Part shown: one piece after another, positions 9,138-17,584 of the stretch
Layout of the letters: every line of letters starts with the position of its first letter
Position numbering within the stretch: the stretch's first letter is position 1
NCBI RefSeq assembly: GCF_900163785.1
Contig: NZ_FUKN01000008.1
Span: 20,935 to 84,934 of the forward strand
Direction of reading: 5' to 3'
DNA from: Psychrobacter sp. JB385
GTDB lineage: Bacteria; Pseudomonadota; Gammaproteobacteria; Pseudomonadales; Moraxellaceae
Length of the DNA stretch: 64,000 nucleotides
Notes under the pieces: model-generated
The model's database searches: none
What the model was told of the DNA's origin: nothing
Seen by the model: the letters and a program-made list of their open reading frames with translations, nothing else
Translations under genes and position numbers: made by a program

Positions 9138-9596
9138 ATGATAACTCTCCTTCATAGAATTTCCGCCCAAATAGCGATCCTCTGTATAGCTACTTTTTTT
9201 ACAGCAACGATCTTCGTTGAGCTTTTTGGTACGGTCGCGTCTGTAGCAACCGTAAAAAGCCTAATCTTATGGCCAGGTTTATTTATTCTTATTCCTGCAG
9301 TTGCATTAACTGGTGGCAGTGGCTTCGCCTTAGCAAAATCTAGAAGCGGGAAGCTCGTTCGTCAAAAGAAGACAAGAATGCCCTTTATTGCCGCTAATGG
9401 CATACTTATTCTGATCCCGTGTGCCATATTTCTTAATCAATGGGCATCGATAAGCGCTTTTGATACCAAGTTCTATATCGTACAAGGCATTGAGTTGTTC
9501 GCTGGTGCCATCAATATTATTTTGATGGGCATGAATATGAGAGATGGCTTTCGTATGAGTGGACGATTTGGGCGGTCGAGATTAAACAACGGCTAA
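9138..9596 (+). CDS. Small membrane protein controlled by MarR regulator
   Basis: The 152-residue protein has about four hydrophobic segments (roughly residues 8-30, 40-65, 80-100 and 115-135), basic loops (KSRSGKLVRQKKTR), and a C-terminus rich in Gly and Arg. I do not recognise the family. The start at 9138 has GGAAGA 4 bases upstream and lies downstream of a near-consensus promoter. The in-frame ATG at 9069 falls inside that promoter and operator, so it is not the start. The divergent MarR gene suggests inducible expression, for example by a lipophilic or toxic compound, but this is inference. Confidence 0.75.
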   Translation: MITLLHRISAQIAILCIATFFTATIFVELFGTVASVATVKSLILWPGLFILIPAVALTGGSGFALAKSRSGKLVRQKKTRMPFIAANGILILIPCAIFLNQWASISAFDTKFYIVQGIELFAGAINIILMGMNMRDGFRMSGRFGRSRLNNG

Positions 9597-9690
9597 CCAT
9601 AATTTTTACTGGGCGCAGTCGCTAACGCACCTGCGCGTCTAAAGGCACGTATAGATTCACTATGACAATAATAAGCGGATTCAACTAAAA

Positions 9691-9728
9691 TGAAAAAGAC
9701 TGATTCCTGTAGTGTACAGAAATCAGTC
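9691..9728 (-). terminator. Terminator of clpX
   Basis: On the minus strand a 13-bp stem with one mismatch (gactgatt-c-ctgta / tacag-a-aatcagtc) is followed by TTTTTCATTTT. It lies about 80 bases beyond the clpX stop. Confidence 0.75.
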
Positions 9729-9810
9729 CTTGGGTAAACGAAACTGGCCAATACTTGGAGCTTCGTTTTATGCATGCTGGACTTTTTGTCAGTTCATAGC
9801 AAAGATGAAC

Positions 9811-11085
9811 TTAAGCAATCTTAGGAACTTTGCCTTCATTAATCACATCGGCATCAACCATTACGGTTTTGGCATCTTTCATCGATGGTAGTTCGTACAT
9901 GGTTTCAAGTAACGCGTTTTCTACGATAGAACGCAGTCCACGGGCACCTGTTTTGCGCTCCATGGCTTTTTTGGCGATGGCATCAAGGGCTTCTTTGGTG
10001 AAGCTGATTTCTGCGCCTTCCATATCAAACAAGTACTTGTACTGTTTGACTAGGGCGTTTTTAGGTTCCGTCAAAATCTGTACTAAGGCTTCTTCATCAA
10101 GCTCTTGCAGTGCAGCAAGTACAGGCAAACGACCAATCAGTTCAGGAATCAGACCAAATTTAATCAAATCTTCTGGCTCAACTTGTTGTAGTAAATCTGA
10201 GCTACGACGACTGTCATCTTTTGAGCTGACATCAGCGTTAAAACCGATACCGCCTTTTTCAGTACGTTGCTGAATCACTTTATCAAGACCTGCAAACGCG
10301 CCGCCCACGATGATTAAGATATTGCTGGTATCAACTTGGATCAGCTCTTGCTGTGGATGCTTACGACCACCATGCGGCGGGATGGCAGCAACCGTGCCTT
10401 CGATAAGTTTTAGCAAGGCTTGTTGTACACCTTCGCCTGACACGTCACGCGTGATAGAAGGGTTGTCGCCTTTTTTGCTGATTTTATCGATCTCATCAAT
10501 ATAGATGATGCCTTGCTCAGCCTTGCTCACATCATAGTCAGAGGCTTGCAGTAGCTTTTGGACGATGTTTTCAACGTCTTCACCAACATAACCTGCTTCG
10601 GTTAAAGTGGTAGCATCGGCCATAGCAAATGGTACATCAAGCAGACGTGCTAGGGTTTGCGCCAGTAATGTTTTACCAGAACCTGTTGGGCCAATCAGCA
10701 AAATATTACTCTTAGCCAACTCGACCATCGCATCATCAGCGCCGATCTTAGCTTTTTTGCTATCACTAGCCAATGTTTGGCTGACTTTTAGACGTTTATA
10801 ATGGTTATAAACGGCAACAGCTAACGCTTTTTTGGCAGCGTCTTGACCAATGACGTACTCATCAAGTTTGGCGCGCAGCTCTTTTGGCGTTGGTAGTTTT
10901 TTATTCACCCAAGAGGTATCAATGTCACTATCGTCATCGTTGTCTTCAGCACTGTCTGCGATCAAATCAGTACACAGCTCAATACATTCATTACAGATAT
11001 TGGCATCGTCAGCGGCAATCAGCTGCTGTACATCGCTTTTGGCTTTGCCACAAAACGAGCAATGCGGGGTATTATCTTCTGCCAT
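9811..11085 (-). CDS. clpX: ATP-dependent protease ATPase subunit ClpX
   Basis: ClpX is the AAA+ unfoldase that recognises substrates and feeds them to ClpP. The 424-residue protein has the N-terminal zinc-binding domain (Cys 9, 12, 31, 34), Walker A GPTGSGKT (132-139), the pore loop GYVG, Walker B IIYIDEID, the IGF-type ClpP-contact loop region, and sensor 2 GARGLRS. Length matches the family. It lies downstream of clpP on the same strand with a gap of 108 bases, the usual tig-clpP-clpX order. Confidence 0.98.
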   Translation of the reverse strand: MAEDNTPHCSFCGKAKSDVQQLIAADDANICNECIELCTDLIADSAEDNDDDSDIDTSWVNKKLPTPKELRAKLDEYVIGQDAAKKALAVAVYNHYKRLKVSQTLASDSKKAKIGADDAMVELAKSNILLIGPTGSGKTLLAQTLARLLDVPFAMADATTLTEAGYVGEDVENIVQKLLQASDYDVSKAEQGIIYIDEIDKISKKGDNPSITRDVSGEGVQQALLKLIEGTVAAIPPHGGRKHPQQELIQVDTSNILIIVGGAFAGLDKVIQQRTEKGGIGFNADVSSKDDSRRSSDLLQQVEPEDLIKFGLIPELIGRLPVLAALQELDEEALVQILTEPKNALVKQYKYLFDMEGAEISFTKEALDAIAKKAMERKTGARGLRSIVENALLETMYELPSMKDAKTVMVDADVINEGKVPKIA

Positions 11086-11193
11086 AAAAGGCGCTCCTAA
11101 AATTTAACGCTTATAAATATTCTAATGGTTAACACGAATGCCAGCGCTTATACACCAAGGCACTCGATGTTTAGCAAGGTGTTTATCTCAGTA

Positions 11194-11880
11194 TTATAAA
11201 GAATCAGGACGACGCTCTAATACTTCGTCAACCAAACCATATTCTTTGGCTTCTTGCGCATCTAACCAAAAATCGCGCTCAACATCTTTTTCGATTTTTT
11301 CTACTGGCTGACCTGTACGCTCAGCTAAGATTTGGTTTAAGCGCGCCCGCGTTTTTAAGATTTCACGCGCATTGATTTCGATGTCTGTCGCCTGACCTTG
11401 TGCACCGCCAGATGGCTGGTGAATCATGACGCGAGCATTGGCAAGTGAGTAGCGTTTGCCTTTTTGACCAGCCGCCAACAAGAATGAACCCATGCTATAA
11501 GCACCGCCCATACAGATGGTAGAGACTTCAGGCTTGATGAAGTTCATGGTGTCAAAAATGGCTAAGCCTGCACTCACTGAACCGCCTGGTGAGTTGATAT
11601 ATAAATGGATATCTTTATCAGGGTTTTCAGCTTCTAAGAATAACAACTGGGCGACAATCAGATTGGCCATATGATCTTCAACTTGACCAGTCAAAAAGAT
11701 CACACGCTCACGCAATAGGCGTGAAAAAATATCAAAAGAGCGCTCGCCGCGCGATGATTGTTCGACAACCATAGGGACTAATGCGCTCTGGGGCGCCGCT
11801 TGTGTGTTTTGCACCTCATTGTGCGCACTCATTAGCATGTCAAAATGTGGATTGGCAGTAATGCGATCATAATCTGTCAT
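11194..11880 (-). CDS. clpP: ATP-dependent Clp protease proteolytic subunit ClpP
   Basis: ClpP is the serine peptidase barrel that works with ClpX (or ClpA). With the start at 11880 the protein has 228 residues. AGGA lies 7 bases before this start; the longer frame to 11955 adds a poor N-terminus. The catalytic triad is visible as Ser129 (GGAYSMGSF), His154 (VMIHQPSGG) and Asp203 (ERDFW). Spacings of 25 and 49 residues equal those of E. coli ClpP. The nucleophile elbow reads GGAYSMG rather than the common GQAASMG. The leader of about 35 residues before the mature domain is longer than in E. coli. Confidence 0.95.
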   Translation of the reverse strand: MTDYDRITANPHFDMLMSAHNEVQNTQAAPQSALVPMVVEQSSRGERSFDIFSRLLRERVIFLTGQVEDHMANLIVAQLLFLEAENPDKDIHLYINSPGGSVSAGLAIFDTMNFIKPEVSTICMGGAYSMGSFLLAAGQKGKRYSLANARVMIHQPSGGAQGQATDIEINAREILKTRARLNQILAERTGQPVEKIEKDVERDFWLDAQEAKEYGLVDEVLERRPDSL

Positions 11881-12190
11881 AAAAATGTCCTGTTTATACG
11901 TACATAAGATAAGGGTAAAAAAACGAACGACCAAGCTGTTTTCGGTGTTTATCATTATAAGTATTGCCGCTGAGGGATAACACTCACTAGATACAGTGGT
12001 ACGCTCTAGATGCTGTTCAAAATAATTGCACTAATGGTAACTTTTTTATTGGAGCAATAGTAACTTTTTCATGTGCAAAATGTTTTTCTATCAATAATAG
12101 GCGTGACTTTCTATTAATAAGGCGTCGATACGCGTTTATCAAGGGTAGCACTCATAAACTGTTTATAAAAAAGGTATATAAGCGCCCAAT
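11881..12190. other. clpP upstream region with a 14-bp direct repeat
   Basis: The tig terminator at 12191-12224 separates tig from clpP, so clpP needs its own promoter here. Two copies of AAT(g/a)GTAACTTTTT lie at 12033-12046 and 12056-12069, 23 bp apart. They might be regulator sites. No convincing heat-shock promoter was seen. Confidence 0.35.
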
Positions 12191-12224
12191 AAAAATGCCC
12201 TAACAAATTCGTTAGGGCATTTTA
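12191..12224 (-). terminator. Terminator of tig
   Basis: A perfect 13-bp stem (aaaatgccctaac at 12192-12204, gttagggcatttt at 12211-12223) has a 6-base loop. It lies about 75 bases past the tig stop. Confidence 0.9.
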
Positions 12225-12297
12225 TTAGAGCATGTTGCGATAACGCTTAGCATTGAATGCCAGTAACTAGCAAATGGCTAAGTGCTATCCTGCTAAA

Positions 12298-13647
12298 TTA
12301 CATGCCTTGCTGCTGTTGTTGCTGAGCCGCTAGCAAATCTTGGTAGCTGACTTCTTTGTCAGTTACTTTGCCTTGGCTGATCAAATAATCTACTACTTGG
12401 TCTTCTAATACTACAGACTCAATGTTAGCGCGCTGCTGCTTGTCATTGGTGTAGTACTCGATTACTTCCGCTGGATCTTCGTAGTTTTCAGCGGCTTCTT
12501 TGATGAAGGTTTCAACACGCTCTTGATCTACTTCTAGACCTTTAGTATCGATAACACGGGCAACGATGATGCCAAGACGGGCAGCACGTAGCGCTTGCTC
12601 TTCAAATAGCTCATTTGGCAGCATGTCTTTATCGAAGCTATCAGCATTCGCACCGAACTGCTGAGAAAAACGTTGCATCATCATGTTGCGTTGACGCTCG
12701 ATTTCTTGCTCTAGCATCGCGTTTGGTACGTCAAACTCGTTCTTTTCTAACAATGCGTCAAAAGTCGCTTGCTTAACTTGGCTACGCGCAGCGTTTTTGA
12801 TTTCGCGTTCCATGTTTTTGCGTACGTCTTCTTTCAACTTCTCTACGCCGCCTTCTTTTACGCCGAATAGCTCTAGGAACTCTTCATTGATTTCAGGTAG
12901 CTTAGACTTTTCAACCAATTTTACGTTGATTTTGAACTGAGCTTCTTTACCCGCTAGGTTCTCAGCTTGGTAATCTTCTGGGAAAGTCACGTCGATAACT
13001 TTTTCTTCGCCAGCTTTCATGCCTTTGATGCCCGCTTCAAAACCTGGGATCATCTGGTTGCTACCGATCACCAATTTGAAGTCTTCAGCAGAGCCGCCTT
13101 CGAATTTTTCGCCGTCGATAGAGCCTTCAAAGTCAAAAGTCACTTGGTTGTCTTTCGCTGCCATGCCTTTTTTCTCAACGAACTCTTCACGTTGTTTTTG
13201 TAGGTTTTCGATCATGGTGTCAACGTCTTCTTCACTCACTTTTGCAGTGTGACGCTCAACTTCGATCTCATCGATACCTTGTACATCAACTTCTGGGAAG
13301 ATTTCAACAGTGGCTTGATACACTAAGAAATCGTCTTCAAGTTTTACGTCGTCGATGTTCGGCATGCCAACCGCGCGGATGTCTTCAGATTTGATCGCTT
13401 CAAAAACCGTATCACGGATGACGTCGTTGATGACTTCTTGTTGAATGCCAGCACCGTACTGAGAGCGGATGTGTGACATAGGGACGTTGCCTTTACGGAA
13501 ACCGTCGATTTTGGCAGTTTTCGCCACTTGGCGAATACGGCCTTCAACTTTGTTTTGAATTTTTTCGACAGGTACTTTAACCGTTAGCTGAGTCTCTTTA
13601 TTAGATAGCTTGTTGGTTGTGACTTGTAAATCTGTAGCCATGTTCAT
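12298..13647 (-). CDS. tig: Trigger factor (ribosome-associated chaperone)
   Basis: Trigger factor binds the ribosome exit tunnel, shields nascent chains and has peptidyl-prolyl isomerase activity. The 449-residue protein has the N-terminal ribosome-binding signature ([12 protein letters not shown], about residues 51-62), a central FKBP-type PPIase domain (about 160-245, [25 protein letters not shown]) and the C-terminal helical chaperone arms, ending in a Gln-rich tail. An AAGG site precedes two possible ATGs at 13647 and 13641. The second gives MATDLQ and better spacing, so the true start may be 6 bases shorter. Confidence 0.97.
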   Translation of the reverse strand: MNMATDLQVTTNKLSNKETQLTVKVPVEKIQNKVEGRIRQVAKTAKIDGFRKGNVPMSHIRSQYGAGIQQEVINDVIRDTVFEAIKSEDIRAVGMPNIDDVKLEDDFLVYQATVEIFPEVDVQGIDEIEVERHTAKVSEEDVDTMIENLQKQREEFVEKKGMAAKDNQVTFDFEGSIDGEKFEGGSAEDFKLVIGSNQMIPGFEAGIKGMKAGEEKVIDVTFPEDYQAENLAGKEAQFKINVKLVEKSKLPEINEEFLELFGVKEGGVEKLKEDVRKNMEREIKNAARSQVKQATFDALLEKNEFDVPNAMLEQEIERQRNMMMQRFSQQFGANADSFDKDMLPNELFEEQALRAARLGIIVARVIDTKGLEVDQERVETFIKEAAENYEDPAEVIEYYTNDKQQRANIESVVLEDQVVDYLISQGKVTDKEVSYQDLLAAQQQQQQGM

Positions 13648-14236
13648 TACACCTTTAGGATTAAATAGTACGTTTGATTTGATAGTACTTGGAGTTAAAT
13701 GGTAATAGACAACCGCGCCTCAAAATATGAGCATGTACGACGGCTTGCCGCTGGAATAAATAGGGGATAATGACAGCGCGCACGCTCATTATCGGTGCCA
13801 GAAGCAATCGCTACTGGTACTAATGGTTGAGAATGCCTAGGTTATAGACGCTATCAAATATCAATCATAAACCGTTAATAAGCCGCATAATAACGTTTTT
13901 TAGTGAATTATACAGCCAAATTAGGGCTTTCAACAAAATTTTAAAAGTAGAACAGTATAATCTATCTGCTTATTAAAGTAAAAATTATCTGTTTGCTATG
14001 CTCAGCTCAAACCCATTGGTTCAAAACAGAAACAGATAAAAAGTAGCTTTATTTTCATATAAATCGCTTGTAGACAGTCAAAATATAAGCAGGTTACTTG
14101 AACACTAACAATATGCTACTGAGATGAATTTTTCGTAGCCTCTGTTTAGCAGCAAGCGAGGAAAATTTATATCAGTAGCACGTGGTTAAAAACGTATTGA
14201 CTTTACTTTGAACTGATTAGAACCAACATAAAAATC
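13648..14236. other. AT-rich intergenic region between rdgB and tig
   Basis: About 590 bases between two minus-strand genes. Apart from the candidate tig promoter I see no gene, strong terminator or RNA gene. Confidence 0.4.
13907..13936 (-). promoter_or_regulatory. Possible tig promoter
   Basis: On the minus strand a perfect TATAAT (13912-13907) is preceded by TTGTTG (13936-13931) with an 18-base spacer. This would give a leader of about 250 bases before tig, which is long, so other promoters may exist. Confidence 0.4.
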
Positions 14237-14902
14237 TTACAACGACAGCTGCGCCAATAACTGTTTAATGGCCTGCCCACGGTGACTGATGCGATTCTTA
14301 TCAGTTGCGCTCAGACTGGCTGCGCTAGCTTGCAACTCAGGTAACCAAAACAGCGGATCATAACCAAAACCGCCTTCACCATGCGGTGCTTCTAAAATCT
14401 CACCCTGCCATAAACCTTGGGCGATAATCGGTAGCGAATCATCCGCGTGGCGCACCATGGCTAGAACGCAAACGAACATGCCTTTAATAGGCTTGTTAGC
14501 GTGCTCAGTACGAATAGGCTGCAAGTCAGCGACGAGCTTGGCATTGTTTTTACTATCATTGCCGTGTTCACCAGCATAGCGTGCTGAGTAGATACCAGGG
14601 GCATTGCCTAGTGCTGGCACGCACAGTCCTGAGTCATCGGCGATGGCAGGTAGACCGCTGATTCGGCTAGCATGGCGCGCTTTGATAATGGCGTTTTCTA
14701 CAAAGCTTAAGCCATCCTCAACAGCGTCTTCGATACCCAGCTCACCTTGCGGTACAATCGTCACATGCAGATTTGCTTTGGCAAACAACCTTTGAAACTC
14801 AGCCAGTTTACCTTTATTATTACTGGCGAGTACCCATTGGTGATCAGGGGCTGATTGGGTAGAGAAAGTTTTAGAGAGTGTCGGGGTCTCAAGGGTACTC
14901 AT
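14237..14902 (-). CDS. rdgB: XTP/dITP pyrophosphatase (Ham1/RdgB family)
   Basis: RdgB hydrolyses non-canonical purine nucleotides (dITP, XTP) to monophosphates and keeps them out of DNA. The 221-residue protein shows the substrate-binding LASNNKGK block, the SFVENAIIKARHAS and ADDSGLCVPAL blocks, SARYAG, the GEGGFGYDPLF block and a C-terminal ISHRGQA. It carries about 20 extra N-terminal residues compared with E. coli. It seems monocistronic. Confidence 0.95.
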   Translation of the reverse strand: MSTLETPTLSKTFSTQSAPDHQWVLASNNKGKLAEFQRLFAKANLHVTIVPQGELGIEDAVEDGLSFVENAIIKARHASRISGLPAIADDSGLCVPALGNAPGIYSARYAGEHGNDSKNNAKLVADLQPIRTEHANKPIKGMFVCVLAMVRHADDSLPIIAQGLWQGEILEAPHGEGGFGYDPLFWLPELQASAASLSATDKNRISHRGQAIKQLLAQLSL

Positions 14903-15285
14903 GGTATCATTCCGTCAGGTAGATAAGGATGGTTTTCTGCGCGCTTGTAAGCATGGTCTATAACATTTGGTAACTGATACTCTCGGTCACGTTTGCTATA
15001 CTAGCCCGCAAGCTACAGTGAATTATATCTTATGGCTTATGAATATTAAGTTAATAAACATGTATAAAGCCAGCCACTTGGTGTTAGGGTAAAAGCAATA
15101 GCCCAATCAATTTTGGCTTCATCATAATACGTGATACTGTGTTAAGCAATAACATGTATTAAGCGATAACATTCAATTCAAACAATAAACTCAGCCACTT
15201 TAGGCCGCTATTTTGTAGGGTAAGAACAGTGTAGAATTTGGCTTCTACAAAATGATCGGTCAAAAACAGCAAGGATAAAATAACT
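14903..15285. promoter_or_regulatory. sodB upstream region with direct and inverted repeats
   Basis: The region has two 14-bp direct repeats, TTAAGC(a/g)ATAACAT at 15142-15155 and 15159-15172 (17 bp apart). It also has a perfect inverted repeat tgtagaa/ttctaca (15230-15236 and 15243-15249, 6-base loop) centred about 46 bases before the sodB start. These could be operators or, for the second, a leader hairpin. No gene is seen. Confidence 0.45.
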
Positions 15286-15915
15286 ATGTCAAATATTACT
15301 TTACCAGATCTACCATATGCAAAAGACGCACTAGAGCCACATATCAGTGCCGAGACACTAGAATACCATCATGACAAGCATCATGCTGCTTATGTAAATA
15401 AGTTAAATGAGCTATTACCAGGTTCTGGTCTAGAAGACAAAACCTTGCCAGAGATCATCGAAGCGACGGCTAAAGATGAAAGCAAGCAAGGCATGTTCAA
15501 CCAAGCAGCCCAAGTATGGAACCACACGTTCTATTGGAACTGCATGACGCCAACCAACGGCGGCGGCGAGCCTACTGGCGACCTAAAAGGCAAAATCGAA
15601 GAAGATTTCGGTAGCTATGACAAGTTCCGTGAAGAGTTCAAAAATGCAGCATTGACTCAGTTTGGTTCAGGTTGGGCATGGCTAGTCGCTGACAAGGTCG
15701 GTGGTAAATTGTCGATCGCCAAAACAGCTAACGCTGATACCCCATTGGCACATGACCAAGTAGCGGTATTGACTTGTGATGTATGGGAACATGCGTACTA
15801 TGTAGATTACCGTAACCGTCGTCCTGATTATGTTGACACGTTCCTAGACAAGCTTGTGAACTGGGACTACGCAAACGCAAAATATAAAGGTCAAGACGCT
15901 GGCGTTGAAGAGTAA
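15286..15915 (+). CDS. sodB: Iron superoxide dismutase
   Basis: This enzyme converts superoxide to hydrogen peroxide and oxygen in the cytoplasm. The 209-residue protein carries metal ligands His28 (LEYHHDKHH), His80 (WNHTFYW), Asp165 and His169 (CDVWEHAYY). The AAQVWNHTFYWNCM block and FGSGWAWLV favour the Fe form. It starts with AAGGAT 9 bases upstream. A strong terminator follows. Its last codons plus the terminator are repeated in decayed form at 17431-17563. Confidence 0.95.
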   Translation: MSNITLPDLPYAKDALEPHISAETLEYHHDKHHAAYVNKLNELLPGSGLEDKTLPEIIEATAKDESKQGMFNQAAQVWNHTFYWNCMTPTNGGGEPTGDLKGKIEEDFGSYDKFREEFKNAALTQFGSGWAWLVADKVGGKLSIAKTANADTPLAHDQVAVLTCDVWEHAYYVDYRNRRPDYVDTFLDKLVNWDYANAKYKGQDAGVEE

Positions 15916-15937
15916 TCTTTAACCAAGCATCTGATTT

Positions 15938-15968
15938 AAAAAAGGACGCCGTGAGGCGTCCTTTTTTT
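15938..15968. terminator. sodB terminator
   Basis: A perfect stem (aaggacgcc / ggcgtcctt) with a GTGA loop is flanked by A and T runs, so it can work in both directions, also for the convergent dehydrogenase gene. Confidence 0.93.
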
Positions 15969-15991
15969 GGTTTGCAGTTAAGCAAACAATG

Positions 15992-16732
15992 TTAAGCCAC
16001 ACCGCCATTAGCACCAATATTTTGCCCTGTGACCCAAGCCGCTTCTTCACTGACAAGGAACAGCACCACACGAGCGATGTCAGCTGGTTCACCAATGCGG
16101 TTAAAGGCTGACATACTGGCGAGCTTTTCTACGGTGTCATCCGTTTTCCCTTGATGGAACAGCTCCGTATCGGTAGGGCCAGGAGATACCGCATTGACGG
16201 TAATCTTGCGTGCGCCAACTTCTTTTGCAAAGATTCTGGTCAGCTGTTCTACTGCACCTTTAGTCGCACAATATGAGCCATAAGTGGGTAGCATCATGCG
16301 TGTGGTCGTGCTTGAAAGGTTTACGATACGGCCCCCGTCGTTGAGTTTAGTCGCAGCTTCACGCAATGTATTGAACGTACCTTTTACATTGATATCAAAA
16401 ATACGGTCAAAGTCGTCATCAGTGGTCTCTGCAATGGGTTTGCAGATAATGATGCCTGCATTGTTCACCAAAATATCTGGCTTACCAAACGTATTGATGG
16501 TGGTGTCAAACATTGCCTTAACTTGCTGGGTATCGCTAACATCTGCTTGAATGGCGATCGCTTCTCCGCCTGCTTTTTTGATTTTATTCACAACTTCATT
16601 TGCGGCGGCGTCATCGGTGGCATAATTGATGACCGTTTTGGCACCTGCTTCTGCTAGTAGTATGGCTATCTCAGCACCGATTCCTTTTGATGAACCAGTT
16701 ACTATAGCGACTTTATTTTTTAGGGTTGTCAT
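15992..16732 (-). CDS. SDR oxidoreductase, FabG-like
   Basis: The 246-residue classical SDR has TGSSKGIG (residues 12-19), an NNAG motif, a catalytic Ser in NLSSTTTR, Tyr-x-x-x-Lys in YCATK, and PGPTDTELF. It resembles 3-oxoacyl-ACP reductase-like or glucose-dehydrogenase-like SDRs of accessory type; the housekeeping FabG normally lies in a fab cluster, which is absent here. The substrate is unknown. It lies in the segment bounded by the two sodB 3'-end copies, so it may have arrived with that segment. Confidence 0.88.
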   Translation of the reverse strand: MTTLKNKVAIVTGSSKGIGAEIAILLAEAGAKTVINYATDDAAANEVVNKIKKAGGEAIAIQADVSDTQQVKAMFDTTINTFGKPDILVNNAGIIICKPIAETTDDDFDRIFDINVKGTFNTLREAATKLNDGGRIVNLSSTTTRMMLPTYGSYCATKGAVEQLTRIFAKEVGARKITVNAVSPGPTDTELFHQGKTDDTVEKLASMSAFNRIGEPADIARVVLFLVSEEAAWVTGQNIGANGGVA

Positions 16733-16954
16733 AGGCTTTTCTCTTATTATGGGTGAATATTAGTGCGTTTATATGGGGGTTTGGCTGATAAGTTTTGATG
16801 AACTGAATAGACGTTACCAGTGTGCCAAACCGATAAGTAGATATGTTGTGTATTTTAATTTTGGATAAATTTATCGATTGTGTCTACGCAGATGTAAAGT
16901 ATGAAGGTGAGGATATTAGCATTAGAGAATGCTTCTGAGCGTTTAAGTATTTGA

Positions 16955-16985
16955 TTGATAAAAACGGTCTTGATGGCGCTATAAT
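16955..16985 (+). promoter_or_regulatory. Possible promoter of the 17025 gene
   Basis: A perfect TATAAT (16980-16985) is preceded by TTGATA (16955-16960) at a loose 19-base spacing. The TATAAT directly abuts an ATG (16986), so that ATG would lie upstream of the transcript start. Confidence 0.45.
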
Positions 16986-17024
16986 ATGGGCGACGCCAAT
17001 ATAAAATGCACACGGGGAGCTAGG

Positions 17025-17423
17025 GTGAATAAGGCACGCAGCGCAGTACTTGCTACATTGACACTATCGGTACTGAACCTGTGCTTTATGATACTTAGCG
17101 TCTTGACTAAGACGCGAGTATTTCCTGATTATCCACCGATGGTCATCACGTTATTTACGGTGTTTTTAATCACTCTTGGTGTGCTTAGCATCTGGCAACT
17201 GTTTGCAGGGCTGGATGGTCAAACGATGCGTGGCAAGATACTGCTACTGCTCGCGGTGGAGTATTTTGTGGTGTATGTGGTGGATATCGCCAATATCTTT
17301 CCGCGCTCGGTCGCACCGATGGAACAGACACTGTTTATCATGGAAATATTTGGCGCTGTACTGGCGGTACTGCTGTTTGTTAGTGCAAGCGTATATATCA
17401 AATCTGAGCCAATCAAATCTTGA
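17025..17423 (+). CDS. Small four-helix membrane protein, unknown
   Basis: The 132-residue protein has four hydrophobic segments (about residues 6-25, 36-57, 66-86 and 98-120) and no motif I recognise. GTG at 17025 is preferred because GGGGAG lies 5 bases upstream. The in-frame ATG at 16986 abuts a TATAAT. It is divergent from the SDR and its stop lies 7 bases before the sodB remnant. Moderately sure it is a real gene; no function is proposed. Confidence 0.65.
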   Translation: MNKARSAVLATLTLSVLNLCFMILSVLTKTRVFPDYPPMVITLFTVFLITLGVLSIWQLFAGLDGQTMRGKILLLLAVEYFVVYVVDIANIFPRSVAPMEQTLFIMEIFGAVLAVLLFVSASVYIKSEPIKS

Positions 17424-17430
17424 TCGTTTA

Positions 17431-17511
17431 AATACAATCATCGACAAGCTAGTAAGCTGGGACTATGCTGCCGCAAAATACAAAGGTCAGGATGCTGGCG
17501 TTGACGTGTAA
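17431..17511 (+). pseudogene. Remnant of a second sodB 3' end
   Basis: The sequence encodes NTIIDKLVSWDYAAAKYK then GQDAGVDV and a stop, matching the sodB C-terminus (LDKLVNWDYANAKYKGQDAGVEE). The last 24 codons are about 80% identical in DNA to the intact sodB. Twelve codons differ, seven of them synonymously, which suggests the copy diverged while still a working sod gene. Homology continues through the stop into the terminator. The rest of the gene is missing and no start is present. Confidence 0.85.
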
Positions 17512-17532
17512 TTTTTATTAAGCATTTGATTT

Positions 17533-17563
17533 GAAAAAGGACGCTAAGAGATGTCCTTTTTTG
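17533..17563. terminator. Second, degraded copy of the sodB terminator
   Basis: Stem aaaaaggac/gtccttttt, with an inner part less perfect than at 15938-15968. The preceding bases (aagcatttgattt) also match the sodB trailer. It can terminate the small membrane gene and, in reverse, the HEAT-like gene. Confidence 0.8.
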
Positions 17564-17584
17564 TTTAGTAAAGTAGTTTTCACA

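Noticed and set aside
9698..9728. CTGTA-N3-TACAG inside a hairpin as a possible LexA site
   Set aside because: Spacing does not fit the LexA consensus (CTGT-N8-ACAG), and the stem with a T run fits a terminator.
9593..9775. 60-codon frame downstream of clpX
   Set aside because: It spans the clpX terminator hairpin and has no ribosome site or recognisable sequence.
17176..17511. 111-codon frame ending in the SOD-like tail
   Set aside because: Its upstream part is an out-of-frame reading of the small membrane protein gene; only the last 27 codons are sod-derived, so it is a chance fusion across the scar.
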